64,000 nucleotides of DNA from Roseiarcus sp963835955 (GCA_963835955.1 CAWIHZ010000005.1:310001-374000); one strand, 5' to 3'; positions 8,660 to 18,772 are shown, counted from the stretch's first letter. Numbers and translations: made by a program. Notes: a model not told the origin generated them from the sequence alone.

Positions 8660-9818
8660 ATGATCGCTTCCCCGTTTATTGTTCTTGACGGCGCGCCGAT
8701 TGCGCTCCCGCAGGCGCTGGGCTGGATGCTGGCCGCGCTCTCCGGGTTCATGCTGCTGTCTTTGATCGCGCTCGCGCGCGCCGCGTCCGCGCGCCGCGGC
8801 GACAGGCTGAGGGCGGCGGAACGGCAGGAAGAGATCGAAGCGCGATTCGGGGCGCTCGTCCGGTCGAGCGCAGAGCTCAACGGCCGGGTCGCCGGCATGG
8901 CCGAATGGCTCGGCTCGCGCCAGTCCGACCTCGCCCGCGTCGTCGCCGATCGGCTCGATTCGGTCGGCGCGCGGCTCGGCGCGGGACTCGACGCTCAGGC
9001 GCGCACGACCGGCGAAAACCTCGGCAAGCTAAACGAGCGCCTGGCGGTGATCGACGCCGCGCAATCGCGCCTGACCGAGATGACGCGCGAGGTGGTGTCG
9101 CTCAAGGACATTCTCGCCAACAAGCAGGCGCGCGGCGCCTTCGGACAGGCGCGCATGGAGGCGATCGTGCGCGACGGCCTGCCTGCCGGCGCCTACGACT
9201 TCCAGTTCACGCTTTCGAACCGCGCCCGGCCCGACTGCGTCATCCGTCTGCCGGGCGATTCTCGCCTGCTGGCGGTCGACGCCAAGTTTCCGCTCGAGGC
9301 TTTTTCGGCCTTGCGCGCGGCGCGCGACGAAGAGGCGCGCAAAGGCGCCCAGGCGCGTGTGCGCGCCGACGTCGGCAGGCATGTCAAGGACATCGCCGAA
9401 CGCTATCTCCTCCCGGGCGAGACGCAGGACATCGCGCTGATGTTCGTGCCTTCGGAAGCGATCTATTCCGATCTCGTCGAGCATTTCGACGACGTCGTGC
9501 AGAAGGCGCATCGCGCCCGCGTCGTCATCGTCTCGCCGACGCTGCTGGCGATGGCGATCAACGTCGCCCAGGCGATCCTGCGCGACGCCCGCATGCGCGA
9601 CGAGGCGCAGGCGATCCAGGCCGAGGTCGGCAGGCTCCTCAACGACGTGAGAACTCATCGTCGAGCGCGCGGGCAAGCTCGAGACCCATTTCGCCCAGGC
9701 TCGGGACGACCTCGACGGGATCGGCGCCGCGTCTTTAAAGATCGCGCGCCGCGCCGAACGGATCGAGGCGATGGATTTTGAACGCGAGGCGGAAGGGGAG
9801 AGCGGGCCGGACCTTTGA
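8660..9818 (+). CDS. rmuC: RmuC family DNA recombination protein, frameshifted near the 3' end
   Basis: An RmuC-family protein, thought to limit inversions at short inverted repeats by acting as a nuclease-like factor. It has an N-terminal membrane segment (LGWMLAALSGFMLLSLIALA), a coiled-coil region (about residues 45-150) and the RmuC core, with PDCVIRLPGDSRLLAVDAKFPLEAF and MFVPSEAIYSDL. The frame is intact to about 9650, then the sequence ...GACGTGAGAACTCATC shifts. The expected continuation VRELIVERAGKLETHF lies in another frame and ends at 9818. A loss of one AG from an AGAG dinucleotide run would explain it. Without the correction, translation ends in a scrambled tail at 9781. The core domain is unaffected, so function might persist. 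Confidence 0.85.
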
Positions 9819-9868
9819 ACCTGGCGCGCGGGGCAGAGTAGGGCGGGGGCGGTCTAGCAGAGGGCGCC

Positions 9869-9957
9869 GTCATTGCGAGAAGCGCAGCGACGACGCAATC
9901 CAAAGATCGTGCGACGGACGACGTTCGTCTGGATTGCTTCGCTTCGCTCGCAATGAC
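9869..9957. repeat. Intergenic inverted repeat (GTCATTGCGAG ... CTCGCAATGAC)
   Basis: The outer arms GTCATTGCGAG (9869-9879) and CTCGCAATGAC (9947-9957) are perfect complements. Inside, GACGCAATCCA and TGGATTGCTTC-like segments also pair, giving a long imperfect hairpin. Sequences of this kind, built on ATTGCGAGCGAAGCGAAGCAATCC, are frequent intergenic repeats in Hyphomicrobiales genomes. It lies between rmuC and the cupin gene and has no coding potential. Confidence 0.75.
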
Positions 9958-9995
9958 GCGCCGGTTTGGGCGTTGGCAATGAAAAGGGGCCGTTG

Positions 9996-10400
9996 ATGGG
10001 CCATGATTCGAATCCCTTCACGGCGATCGTCATCGACGAGGCTGACGCGCCGCGCGATGGTTGGGACAATTCCGTGCGGGGCCGGATCCGTTGGCGCACC
10101 TTGCTTTCACAGGGGCTGACGCCGTCGGCCGGCATGACCTGCGGCGTCGCCGAACTTGAGCCCGGCGACTGGCTCGGCCTGCATCGCCACGCGCCGCCGG
10201 AGGTCTATTACGTGCTTGCGGGCGAAGGAATCGTCACGCTGGACGGCAAGGAGACGCGGGTGAAGGCGGGAACCGCGGTGTTCATTCCCGGCATGGCGGA
10301 GCACGGAATCCGCCAGTCGGGGACCGGGGTTTTGCGGCTCTTTTATACTTTTCCGGTCAATTCGTTCGATAGCGTGGAATATTTGTTCTCCCGACCCTAG
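9996..10400 (+). CDS. Cupin domain protein
   Basis: A 134-residue single-domain cupin. Cupin motif 1 is visible as GLHRHAPPEVYYVLAGEG (two His and one Glu that usually bind a metal), and motif 2 as AGTAVFIPGMAEHGIRQSG (third His). The likely fold is a small beta-barrel; the substrate cannot be told from the sequence. The start was taken at ATG 9996, preceded by AAGGGG; an in-frame TTG 30 bases upstream would add MGVGNEKGPL. The gene stands alone between an intergenic repeat and a Cys-cluster protein gene. Confidence 0.85.
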   Translation: MGHDSNPFTAIVIDEADAPRDGWDNSVRGRIRWRTLLSQGLTPSAGMTCGVAELEPGDWLGLHRHAPPEVYYVLAGEGIVTLDGKETRVKAGTAVFIPGMAEHGIRQSGTGVLRLFYTFPVNSFDSVEYLFSRP

Positions 10401-10503
10401 CCGGACGCATCGGCGCCCGGACCGCGCGCCCTTGCTTGCCAGCACCGGGGCGCCGCGGTAGCGGTCGCGCCTACCGAGGCCTGCCTGCGGGTGATCCAAT
10501 CGC

Positions 10504-11028
10504 ATGTCCATGACTGGCTCGAACGACGTCGCCGCCCCCGGCCGCGAATGCGGCGCCTGCACAATGTGCTGCAAGGTCTACACATTCCCGGAAATCGCCA
10601 AGCCGGCGGGAGTCTGGTGCCGGCACTGCACGCCGGGCAAGGGCTGCGCGATCCACGACGCTCTGCCCGGCCAGTGCCGGGAGTTCTTCTGTCTGTGGAT
10701 GATGGATGGGACGATCCGCCCGGAATGGCGGCCGGACCGGGCCAAGTTCGTGCTCACGGTGTTCCCGCAAAACGGCTGGGTCTACGGTCAGGTCGATCCC
10801 GGCGCGCCGGCCGCCTGGCGCCGCGCGCCCTATTACGACGGGCTCAGGGCGATGGCCAGGGCGCTGCTCGAGCAGCGCCGCCATCTCGTCATGTTCGTCG
10901 GCGAGGAGGCGACGCTGGTCATGCCCGAGGAGGCCATCCCGCTCGGCCGGATGACCGCCGAGGACAGTTTCCGCATCGAACAGGTCTTCGGCCCCAACGG
11001 CCCGACCTGGCGCGCAACGAGGTTGTGA
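10504..11028 (+). CDS. YkgJ-type cysteine-cluster protein
   Basis: A 174-residue protein of the YkgJ family (zinc- or iron-chelating CxxCxxC proteins). The N-terminal half carries the Cys set CGACTMCC, CRHC, GC and QCREFFC (residues about 18-60), which should bind a metal ion or an Fe-S cluster. The C-terminal half is a small alpha/beta region without known motifs. The molecular role is not established for the family. It is transcribed with the flanking cupin and SH3-protein genes in the same direction, but gaps of about 100 bases make an operon uncertain. Confidence 0.85.
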   Translation: MSMTGSNDVAAPGRECGACTMCCKVYTFPEIAKPAGVWCRHCTPGKGCAIHDALPGQCREFFCLWMMDGTIRPEWRPDRAKFVLTVFPQNGWVYGQVDPGAPAAWRRAPYYDGLRAMARALLEQRRHLVMFVGEEATLVMPEEAIPLGRMTAEDSFRIEQVFGPNGPTWRATRL

Positions 11029-11138
11029 ACGCGAGGGCAGCGACGCTAGACGCACGACTCCCGTCGCACTATTTTTCCGGCCAGGTCCGGTCGCGGATGC
11101 GGCCGGAGCATTCGGGAACAGCCGAAAGGACAGGAAGT

Positions 11139-11504
11139 TTGCGACGTTTGCTTCTCGTAACCGGCATGTGTCTGGGCTTTGTCGCGCCGAGCCTTGCCGA
11201 TCCGGCCGAAACCGCGATCCCCGCCACGATGCGCCGACTGCCGAGCGTGAAGTCGCGGATCGTGCAGCGCATTCCCGCCAACGCCGAGATCGACGTCTCG
11301 CATTGCGCCGGCGGCTGGTGCTATGGCTCGTGGCGCAATCTCTTTGGCTACATTCCGGCCCGGGCGGTCGCGGCCGGGCCGCCGCCTGACGGCGGCTTCC
11401 CGCCCGTCGCCATGGCGCCTCCGCCGGTCGTCGTCGCCCCGGCGTTTGGCTGGAGCGGGCCCTATGTGGGGGCCACGTGGGGTTATGGCTGGCGCCGCTG
11501 GTAG
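11139..11504 (+). CDS. Secreted SH3-domain-like protein
   Basis: A 121-residue exported protein with a short Sec signal (LRRLLLVTGMCLGFVAPSLA, cleaved near LADPA) and a bacterial SH3-like domain: VKSRIVQRIPANAEIDVSHC, then GGWCYGSWRNLFGYIPARAV, the typical variable-linker-then-GWxxVxxxGxxGYV pattern. The Pro/Val-rich tail ends in GYGWRRW. The TTG at 11139 is preferred because AGGA precedes it and the signal peptide is then normal; an in-frame ATG at 11097 would place 14 extra polar residues before it. It probably acts in the periplasm or on peptidoglycan. Confidence 0.75.
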   Translation: MRRLLLVTGMCLGFVAPSLADPAETAIPATMRRLPSVKSRIVQRIPANAEIDVSHCAGGWCYGSWRNLFGYIPARAVAAGPPPDGGFPPVAMAPPPVVVAPAFGWSGPYVGATWGYGWRRW

Positions 11505-11595
11505 GACTGAAGCGCCCGGCGGACGAGACCCTACCCAGCCGAGCCGGCGGCGCTTATATGTCGCTGCGATCCCTCATTTTAAGGAGACGCATAGC

Positions 11596-12624
11596 GTGAC
11601 TGCGACCAACGCGGCCGAGAAGATCCCCGTCACCGTCCTGACCGGCTACCTCGGCGCCGGCAAGACGACGCTGCTCAACCGCATTCTCAGTGAGCCGCAC
11701 GGCAAGCGCTATGCGGTGGTCGTCAACGAATTCGGCGAGATCGGCATCGACAATGAGCTGGTGATCGGCGCCGACGAGGAAGTGTTCGAGATGAACAACG
11801 GCTGCATCTGCTGCACCGTTCGCGGCGACCTCATCCGCATCATCGAAGGCTTGATGAAGCGCAAGGGCAGGTTCGACGCGATCATCGTCGAGACGACTGG
11901 CCTCGCCGACCCGGCGCCGGTAGCGCAGACCTTCTTCGTCGACGAGGACGTGCAGAAGGCGGCGCGGCTCGACGCGGTCGTGACCGTCGCCGACGCCAAA
12001 TGGCTCGCCGCGCGGCTGCGCGACGCGCCCGAGGCCAAGAACCAGATCGCCTTCGCCGACGTCATCATCATCAACAAGACCGACCTTGTCTCCCCCGCCG
12101 AACTGCGCGAGGTCGAGGCGCGTATCCGCGCGATCAACCCTTACGCCTCGCTGCACCGAGCGAAGAAGTGCGACGTCGCGCTTGGCGACGTGCTCGAGCG
12201 CCGCGCGTTCGACCTCGACCGCATCCTCGACATCGAGCCCGACTTCCTCGTCGCCGAAGATCATGATCATGGCCACGGCGACGATCACCATCATCATGAT
12301 CGTCACGGCCTCAAGCACTATCACGACGAGCACATGCAGTCGGTCGCGATCCGGCTCGACGGCGACGTCGATCCGGCGAAATTCATGCCCTGGATCAACC
12401 GCGTCACCCAGGAGCAGGGCCCCAACATCCTGCGCTGCAAGGGCATCGTGGCGATGAAGGGGGACCCGAAGCGCTTCGTGTTCCAGGGCGTGCACATGAT
12501 GCTCGACGGCGATTCGCAGCGCGAGTGGAAGCCGGACGAGAAGCGCGAGTCGAAGGTCGTCTTCATCGGCCGCGATCTCGAAGAGGAGGATATCCGCAAC
12601 GGGTTTCTCGCCTGTGCGGCATGA
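11596..12624 (+). CDS. CobW/COG0523 family GTPase (metal chaperone type)
   Basis: A 342-residue G3E-family GTPase. It has Walker A GYLGAGKTTLLNR, the metal-binding GCICCTVRGDL (CxCC motif), the switch ETTGLADPAP and the base-specificity motif NKTD. A His-rich stretch (DHDHGHGDDHHHHDRHG, about residues 220-237) and a C-terminal CobW_C domain follow. Proteins of this group deliver zinc or cobalt to client enzymes. The start is GTG 11596, nine bases after AAGGAG. The WD40 protein gene follows in the same direction about 120 bases on, a pairing I regard as conserved in alphaproteobacteria, so a zinc-related role is the best guess. Confidence 0.92.
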   Translation: MTATNAAEKIPVTVLTGYLGAGKTTLLNRILSEPHGKRYAVVVNEFGEIGIDNELVIGADEEVFEMNNGCICCTVRGDLIRIIEGLMKRKGRFDAIIVETTGLADPAPVAQTFFVDEDVQKAARLDAVVTVADAKWLAARLRDAPEAKNQIAFADVIIINKTDLVSPAELREVEARIRAINPYASLHRAKKCDVALGDVLERRAFDLDRILDIEPDFLVAEDHDHGHGDDHHHHDRHGLKHYHDEHMQSVAIRLDGDVDPAKFMPWINRVTQEQGPNILRCKGIVAMKGDPKRFVFQGVHMMLDGDSQREWKPDEKRESKVVFIGRDLEEEDIRNGFLACAA

Positions 12625-12744
12625 CCGCCGTCGCAAAGTCTCGCCGCGGCCCGCTTCCGCGGGCGGGGGAGGGGGCGCGCTTCGACGAAGCCGGCCGGAC
12701 GAGGGCGTTTCAAGACGCGTGATCGGCTGCTTCCCAGTCCGCAC

Positions 12745-13746
12745 ATGAGCGAAACTCAAGCCAAGCCCTCACTTGCCCAGCATGTGCGGCCGTTCCAGGC
12801 GGGCGCGCACGTCGTGGCCGCCGCCTTCATCGGCGACGCGCCGACGCTCGCGCTTGCCGACGGTGCGGTTCTCCTTGGCGAGCCGAACGAACAAAAGCGT
12901 GTCGTCGCGCATGGCGACGCCGCGATTCTGACCGCAGTCAGCGACGGCAAGACGTTGCTGACCGGGGGCGACGACGGGCGGGTGGCGGCTTTGGGCGCCG
13001 ACGCGGTCGTCCGGGAGATCGCCAATGAGAAAGGCCGCTGGATCGACGCTCTCGCTTTGCGGGGACTGGCGTTCGCCTGGAGCGCGGGCAAAAAGGTCAG
13101 CGCCCGCGACGAGACCGGGGAGGTAAAGGGCTGGAGCGCGCCGACGACCGCGCGCGGACTCGCCTTCCAGCCCAAGGGCTACCGCCTCGCGGCGGCGCAT
13201 TACAATGGCGTCACCCTCTGGTTTCCCAAGGTCGAGGGGGAACCGCAGACGCTGGAATGGAAGGGCGCGCATCTGGACGCGGCCTTCTCGCCCGACGGGC
13301 GCTTTCTGGTCTCGTCGATGCAGGAGAACGCGCTGCACGGCTGGCGGATCGCCGATCAGCGCAACATGCGGATGACCGGCTATCCGGGCAAGACGCGCTC
13401 GCTCTCGTGGTCGCACGACGGAGCATGGCTCGCGACTTCCGGCGCCGACGCCGCGATCGTGTGGCCGTTCAAGGACAAGGACGGACCGATGGGCAAGGCG
13501 CCGCGAGAATGCGGCGTGCGCGAGGCGCGGGTGACCAAGGTCGCTTTCCATCCGCGCGCCCTGGTCGTCGCGATCGGCTACGCCGACGGTCTCGTTTTTC
13601 TCTGCCGGCTCGCCGACGCGGCCGAGATTCTCGTGCGTCCCCCGGGCGACGGCCCGATCAGCGCGCTCAGCTGGGACGCGACCGGCGCGCGCCTTCTGTT
13701 TGGCCTCGAGACCGGCGAAGCGGGCCTTCTGACCTTGCCCGCCTGA
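12745..13746 (+). CDS. WD40 repeat protein next to the CobW GTPase
   Basis: A 333-residue beta-propeller protein with about six to seven degenerate WD40 blades, for example AAFSPDGRFLVSSMQENALHGW, SLSWSHDGAWLATSGADAAIVW and SALSWDATGARLLFGLETGE. There is no signal peptide, so it should be cytoplasmic. Propellers of this kind are protein-interaction platforms. Its place behind a CobW-type metal chaperone suggests a role in the same metal pathway, but no catalytic or metal site is visible, so the function stays open. ATG 12745 is the first start in frame and begins MSETQAKPSLAQHV. Confidence 0.85.
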   Translation: MSETQAKPSLAQHVRPFQAGAHVVAAAFIGDAPTLALADGAVLLGEPNEQKRVVAHGDAAILTAVSDGKTLLTGGDDGRVAALGADAVVREIANEKGRWIDALALRGLAFAWSAGKKVSARDETGEVKGWSAPTTARGLAFQPKGYRLAAAHYNGVTLWFPKVEGEPQTLEWKGAHLDAAFSPDGRFLVSSMQENALHGWRIADQRNMRMTGYPGKTRSLSWSHDGAWLATSGADAAIVWPFKDKDGPMGKAPRECGVREARVTKVAFHPRALVVAIGYADGLVFLCRLADAAEILVRPPGDGPISALSWDATGARLLFGLETGEAGLLTLPA

Positions 13747-13920
13747 TGCGAACAAACTGGAGAACCCAGACGCCAGGCGATCCGATGGCGGCGCAGCCGC
13801 CGTTTCGCGCCGGCGACCTGGAATCGAAGAACCGCGGCGGCGGAGCCGCAACGCCAATTGTTGCCAAGACGAATTGAACGGTCAATCCTCGCGCGCGAGC
13901 GAAGTCGCTTGGGGCGGGCC

Positions 13921-16230
13921 ATGAGCGAGGCCTATATCGGAGTTGACGTCGGCACGGGCAGCGCCCGCGCTGGCGTGTTCGACGGGGCGGGACGGCTCAT
14001 CGCGAGCGCCAAGCGCGCGATCGCGATTTGGCGCGAGACGGAAAATGTCGTCGAGCAATCTTCGGATGATATCTGGCGCGCGGTCACGGCGGCCGTGCGC
14101 GAAGCCGTCGACGCCTCGGGGCTGCCGTCGCCGGCTTTCGCCGGCATGGGATTCGCCGCCACCTGTTCGCTGGTCGTGCTCGACCCCGACGGCCGCCCGC
14201 TGTCGGTCAGCCCGACCGACGCGCCCGAGCGCGACGTGATCGTCTGGATGGATCATCGCGCGGTCGAGGACGCCGATCGAATCAATGCCCTCGGCCATGA
14301 GGCCCTGCGCTACGTCGGCGGCAGGATATCGCCGGAAATGCAAACCCCGAAACTCGCCTGGCTCGCCCGGCGAAAGCCAGAAACCATGGCCATGGCCGGG
14401 CATTTCTTCAATCTGACCGATTACCTCACGTGGCGGGCGACCGGCGCCCTTCAGCGTTCGACCTGCACCGTCGCCTGCAAATTCGCCTATCTCGCGCATG
14501 AGAGGCGCTGGGACGGTGATTTTTTCGACAGTGTCGGGCTCGGCGCGCTGAAGAATGACAATTTCGCCCGCATCGGCGCGAAAGTGGTCGAGCCGGGAGT
14601 TGCGCTCGGCCAGGGATTGACCGCGGAGGCCGCGCGCGCGATGGGGCTGCAGGCGGGAACCCCGGTCGGGGCGGGGGTCATCGACGCCCACGCGGGCGCC
14701 CTCGGCACGATCGGCGCGAGCGACGGCGGAAAGCTGGCCGATCCGCGACGCCGCCTGGCGCTGATCCTCGGGACTTCGGCCTCTTGCATGGCGGTTTCGG
14801 ACGAGCCCCGCTTCATCGACGCGTTCTGGGGACCGCACTATTCCGTGCTGACGCCCGGCCAGTGGCTCATCGAAGGCGGCCAATCGGCGTTCGGGGCGGC
14901 GATCGACCATCTGCTGCGGTTTCATCCGGCCTTCGGAGAATTGTCGGCGCGGGCGGGAGCGGGCGCGCTCGAAGCATTGGAAAAGGACATCCTCGCCCGC
15001 TCCGGCCGGCTGTCGCAGGCGGCGCTGATCGCCGGGGGGCTGCATGTGCTGCCGGATTTCCTCGGCAACCGAACGCCTTTCGCCGATGCCGCCGCGCGGG
15101 GCGGCGTTGTGGGACTGGATCTGCGCCAGGACGCGGCGAGCCTGCAAGAGCTCTATGTCGCCGGCCTATGCGGCCTCGCCTACGAGATCGCCGGGATCAT
15201 CGGCGAGTTCGAACGCGCCGGCTACCAATTTGAGATGCTGGTCGTCAGCGGCGGCGCGTCGGGCAGCGCCCTGGTCCGGCAGATCATCGCCGACGCCTGC
15301 GCCAAGACGGTCGGCGCGCCCCGGACGCCGGAGCCGGTGCTGCTCGGCTCAGCGATGATCGGAGCGGTCGCCGCCCGCCGGCGCACGATGGCCACGGCGA
15401 TGTCGTCGATGTCGGCGCTCGCCGAGTTCGCCACGCCCGCGGGCGGCGCAATCGCCTCGTTTCATGACCACAAGCGGCGCGCCTTCGAGATCCTGCGGCG
15501 GGCCGAACTCGAGATCCGCGAAACGATGCGCGAGAGGCGCTGGCCCAGGGTCGTCATATTCGATTGCGACGGCGTGCTGGTCGACAGCGAAGTGATCGCG
15601 CTCGCAGTCACCCGCCGCAGGCTGGGCGAGGCCGGCATCAGTCTCAGCGACGAGGAGACGCGCCAGCGCTTTCTCGGGCACCGCTTCGAGACGGTCGTCG
15701 GCCGGGTCGAAGCCGAACTCGGGGCCTCCCTGCCCAAGGAGTTCCCCGATGATCTGTCGCGCGAGATCCTCGCGACTTTCGAGCGCGAACTGAAAGGCGT
15801 GGAGGGGGTCCGCCAGGCGGTCGGCGGACTGAGCGCGCGAGTTTGCGTCGCCTCCTCGAGCGCGCCGGAGCGGCTGCGGTTCGCGCTTCGCGTCACCGGC
15901 TACGAGACGCTGTTCGCGCCGCACATCTTTTCGGCGAGCGAGGTGGCGCGCGGCAAACCCTATCCCGATCTCTTCCTTCACGCGGCGAGCGCGATGGGCG
16001 CGGAAGCCCAGGATTGCCTTGTGATCGAGGACAGCGTCGCCGGAGTGGTGGCCGCGCGCGCGGCCGGCATGGCGGTGTTCGGCTTTGTCGGCGGCAGCCA
16101 TTTCTCGCGCCTCGACGACGGGGCGGATTTGACCGCGGCTGGAGCGGAACTCATTTTTGACGACATGGCGAAGTTGCCGGAATTCGTGGCGTCGCGGCTG
16201 GCGCCGGCGGCGATGCCGAAGGCGGGTTGA
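13921..16230 (+). CDS. Fused FGGY-family sugar kinase and HAD-superfamily phosphatase
   Basis: A 769-residue two-domain protein. Residues 1-530 are an FGGY carbohydrate kinase close to the ribulokinase group. They start YIGVDVGTGSARAGVFDGAG (phosphate-1 loop) and contain IVWMDHRAVEDADRIN, ALILGTSASCMAV and VVSGGASGSALVRQI. Residues about 540-760 are a HAD (subfamily IA) phosphatase with nucleophile motif I VVIFDCDGVLVDSE (Asp548, Asp550), motif II VASSSAPERL and motifs III/IV GKPYPDLFLHAASAMG ... CLVIEDSVAGVVAARAAGM. There is no stop or indel between the parts. In related polyol loci these are, to my knowledge, separate genes. It probably phosphorylates a ketose (D-ribulose or xylulose type) from the adjacent dehydrogenases; the role of the fused phosphatase is unknown. 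Confidence 0.88.
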   Translation: MSEAYIGVDVGTGSARAGVFDGAGRLIASAKRAIAIWRETENVVEQSSDDIWRAVTAAVREAVDASGLPSPAFAGMGFAATCSLVVLDPDGRPLSVSPTDAPERDVIVWMDHRAVEDADRINALGHEALRYVGGRISPEMQTPKLAWLARRKPETMAMAGHFFNLTDYLTWRATGALQRSTCTVACKFAYLAHERRWDGDFFDSVGLGALKNDNFARIGAKVVEPGVALGQGLTAEAARAMGLQAGTPVGAGVIDAHAGALGTIGASDGGKLADPRRRLALILGTSASCMAVSDEPRFIDAFWGPHYSVLTPGQWLIEGGQSAFGAAIDHLLRFHPAFGELSARAGAGALEALEKDILARSGRLSQAALIAGGLHVLPDFLGNRTPFADAAARGGVVGLDLRQDAASLQELYVAGLCGLAYEIAGIIGEFERAGYQFEMLVVSGGASGSALVRQIIADACAKTVGAPRTPEPVLLGSAMIGAVAARRRTMATAMSSMSALAEFATPAGGAIASFHDHKRRAFEILRRAELEIRETMRERRWPRVVIFDCDGVLVDSEVIALAVTRRRLGEAGISLSDEETRQRFLGHRFETVVGRVEAELGASLPKEFPDDLSREILATFERELKGVEGVRQAVGGLSARVCVASSSAPERLRFALRVTGYETLFAPHIFSASEVARGKPYPDLFLHAASAMGAEAQDCLVIEDSVAGVVAARAAGMAVFGFVGGSHFSRLDDGADLTAAGAELIFDDMAKLPEFVASRLAPAAMPKAG

Positions 16231-16233
16231 GCG

Positions 16234-17190
16234 ATGGCGCGCAAGGCGGATCACGACGATCTGAGGCTCGACGAGGCCGCGCGCGCAGGCTGGCTCTATT
16301 ACGTCGCCGGCAACACGCAGGACGAGATCGCGCGCAAGCTTGGAATTTCGCGCCAGGCGGCGCAGCGGCTGGTTTCGCTGGCGATCAGCGAGCGGCTCAT
16401 CAAGGTCAGGCTCGATCATCCGATCGCGCGCTGCATGGAGCTCGCCGCCGCGCTGAAGCTTCGCTACGACCTTCGCTTCTGCGAAATCGCGCCGACCGAT
16501 CCGGACTCGGCCTCCTCGACGCTCGGCATCGCCCAGGTCGCCGCCGCGGAGTTCGAACGCTGGCTGCGCCGGCCGGAGCCGACCGTCATCGGCATCGGCA
16601 CCGGCCGCACGATGCGCGCCGTCGCCGACCAATTGCCGGCGATGGAATGCCCGCAGCACAAGCTGGTCGCGCTTGTCGGCACCACTAAGACCGACGGTTC
16701 GGCTTCGTTTTACGATGTCATCATCCGCGTTTCAGACACGGTGCGCGCGCCCCACTATCCGATGCCGCTGCCGGTCATCGCGCGCACGGTCGAGGAGCGC
16801 AAGTTGCTGATAAGCCTGTCCTCGGTGCGCAGCCTGTTCGATCTGGTCGAGCGCACCGACGTGAGTTTCGTCGGCGTCGGTTCGGTCGGCGATTCCGGGC
16901 CGCTGGTGCAGGACGGCATCATCACCCGCCAGGAGGCCGAGGCCCTGCGTCAGGCCGGCGCGGTCGGAGAGATCACCGGCTGGGCGTTCGACGCCACGGG
17001 CCGGGTGCTGACCGAGGGGGTCAACCAGCGGGTGGCGGCGGCGCCGATCCGGCGGGCGGCCAACCGGCTGGTGGTCGGCGTCGCGATGGGGCCGTCGCGC
17101 CGCGCTCCGCTGCGCGGGGCGCTCGCCGGAGGGCTCATTTCCGGCCTGGTCACCGATGAGTTGACGGCGGAACATCTTCTGCAGCGATGA
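16234..17190 (+). CDS. SorC/DeoR-family sugar-responsive transcriptional regulator
   Basis: A 318-residue regulator of the SorC family. The N-terminal HTH (residues about 20-55) reads YYVAGNTQDEIARKLGISRQ, then AAQRLVSLA. The C-terminal sugar-binding domain has the family pattern TVIGIGTGRTMRAVADQLP, VGVGSVGDSGPL and GEITGWAFDATGRVL. These proteins sense phosphorylated sugars or polyols. The start codon lies three bases after the kinase-phosphatase stop (TGAGCGATG), so the two are co-translated. The transporter genes follow directly, making this the likely local regulator of the polyol locus. Confidence 0.92.
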   Translation: MARKADHDDLRLDEAARAGWLYYVAGNTQDEIARKLGISRQAAQRLVSLAISERLIKVRLDHPIARCMELAAALKLRYDLRFCEIAPTDPDSASSTLGIAQVAAAEFERWLRRPEPTVIGIGTGRTMRAVADQLPAMECPQHKLVALVGTTKTDGSASFYDVIIRVSDTVRAPHYPMPLPVIARTVEERKLLISLSSVRSLFDLVERTDVSFVGVGSVGDSGPLVQDGIITRQEAEALRQAGAVGEITGWAFDATGRVLTEGVNQRVAAAPIRRAANRLVVGVAMGPSRRAPLRGALAGGLISGLVTDELTAEHLLQR

Positions 17191-17245
17191 CCGATTCTTC
17201 GAGGCAAAGTGTAGTTATCTCATATAGTTATGGATATACCGCACT

Positions 17246-17343
17246 GCACATTGTGCGACGCAGCGACGATTTTGGGTTGACTCCGATTCATCGTTGTGGC
17301 GAATATTCGCCCGCAAGTTTGGCAAATGCCCATTTGGCATTGC
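17246..17343 (+). promoter_or_regulatory. Candidate promoter and operator region of the polyol transporter
   Basis: The 171-base gap between the SorC-type regulator and the binding-protein gene is AT-richer than its surroundings. It holds TTGACT at 17277-17282 and GAATAT at 17301-17306, 18 bases apart, a fair sigma70-like pair. Two palindromes flank this pair: GCAC-ATT-GTGC (17246-17256) and GCAAATGCC-N5-GGCATTGC (17322-17343), the latter just before the GGAGG ribosome site. Either could be the SorC operator. This is a motif reading without comparative support. Confidence 0.35.
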
Positions 17344-17361
17344 ATCATCGGAGGATACGCT

Positions 17362-18675
<1,314 letters not shown>

Positions 18676-18689
18676 GCCGGCGGCGTCTC

Positions 18690-18717
18690 GCGCCTCGCGA
18701 GCGCTTTCGCGAGGCGC
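18690..18717 (+). terminator. Strong hairpin after smoE-like gene
   Basis: A perfect 11-bp stem GCGCCTCGCGA / TCGCGAGGCGC with a 6-base loop, starting 15 bases after the binding-protein stop codon. No T-run follows. In ABC operons such hairpins commonly protect or attenuate the transcript so that the binding protein is made in excess over the permeases. Confidence 0.55.
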
Positions 18718-18746
18718 CTCGAAGGGGGACGTCCTCCCCGTCCCCT

Positions 18747-18772
18747 CCCCCTCCTCGTTCACGAGGAGGGGG
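18747..18772 (+). terminator. Second hairpin in the smoE-smoF gap
   Basis: Arms CCCCCTCCTCGT (18747-18758) and ACGAGGAGGGGG (18761-18772) are perfect complements around a very short loop. This is followed by ATTTGGGAG. This C/G-rich type occurs widely as an intergenic repeat in Hyphomicrobiales. With the hairpin at 18690 it forms a double stem-loop between the binding-protein and permease genes. Confidence 0.45.
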
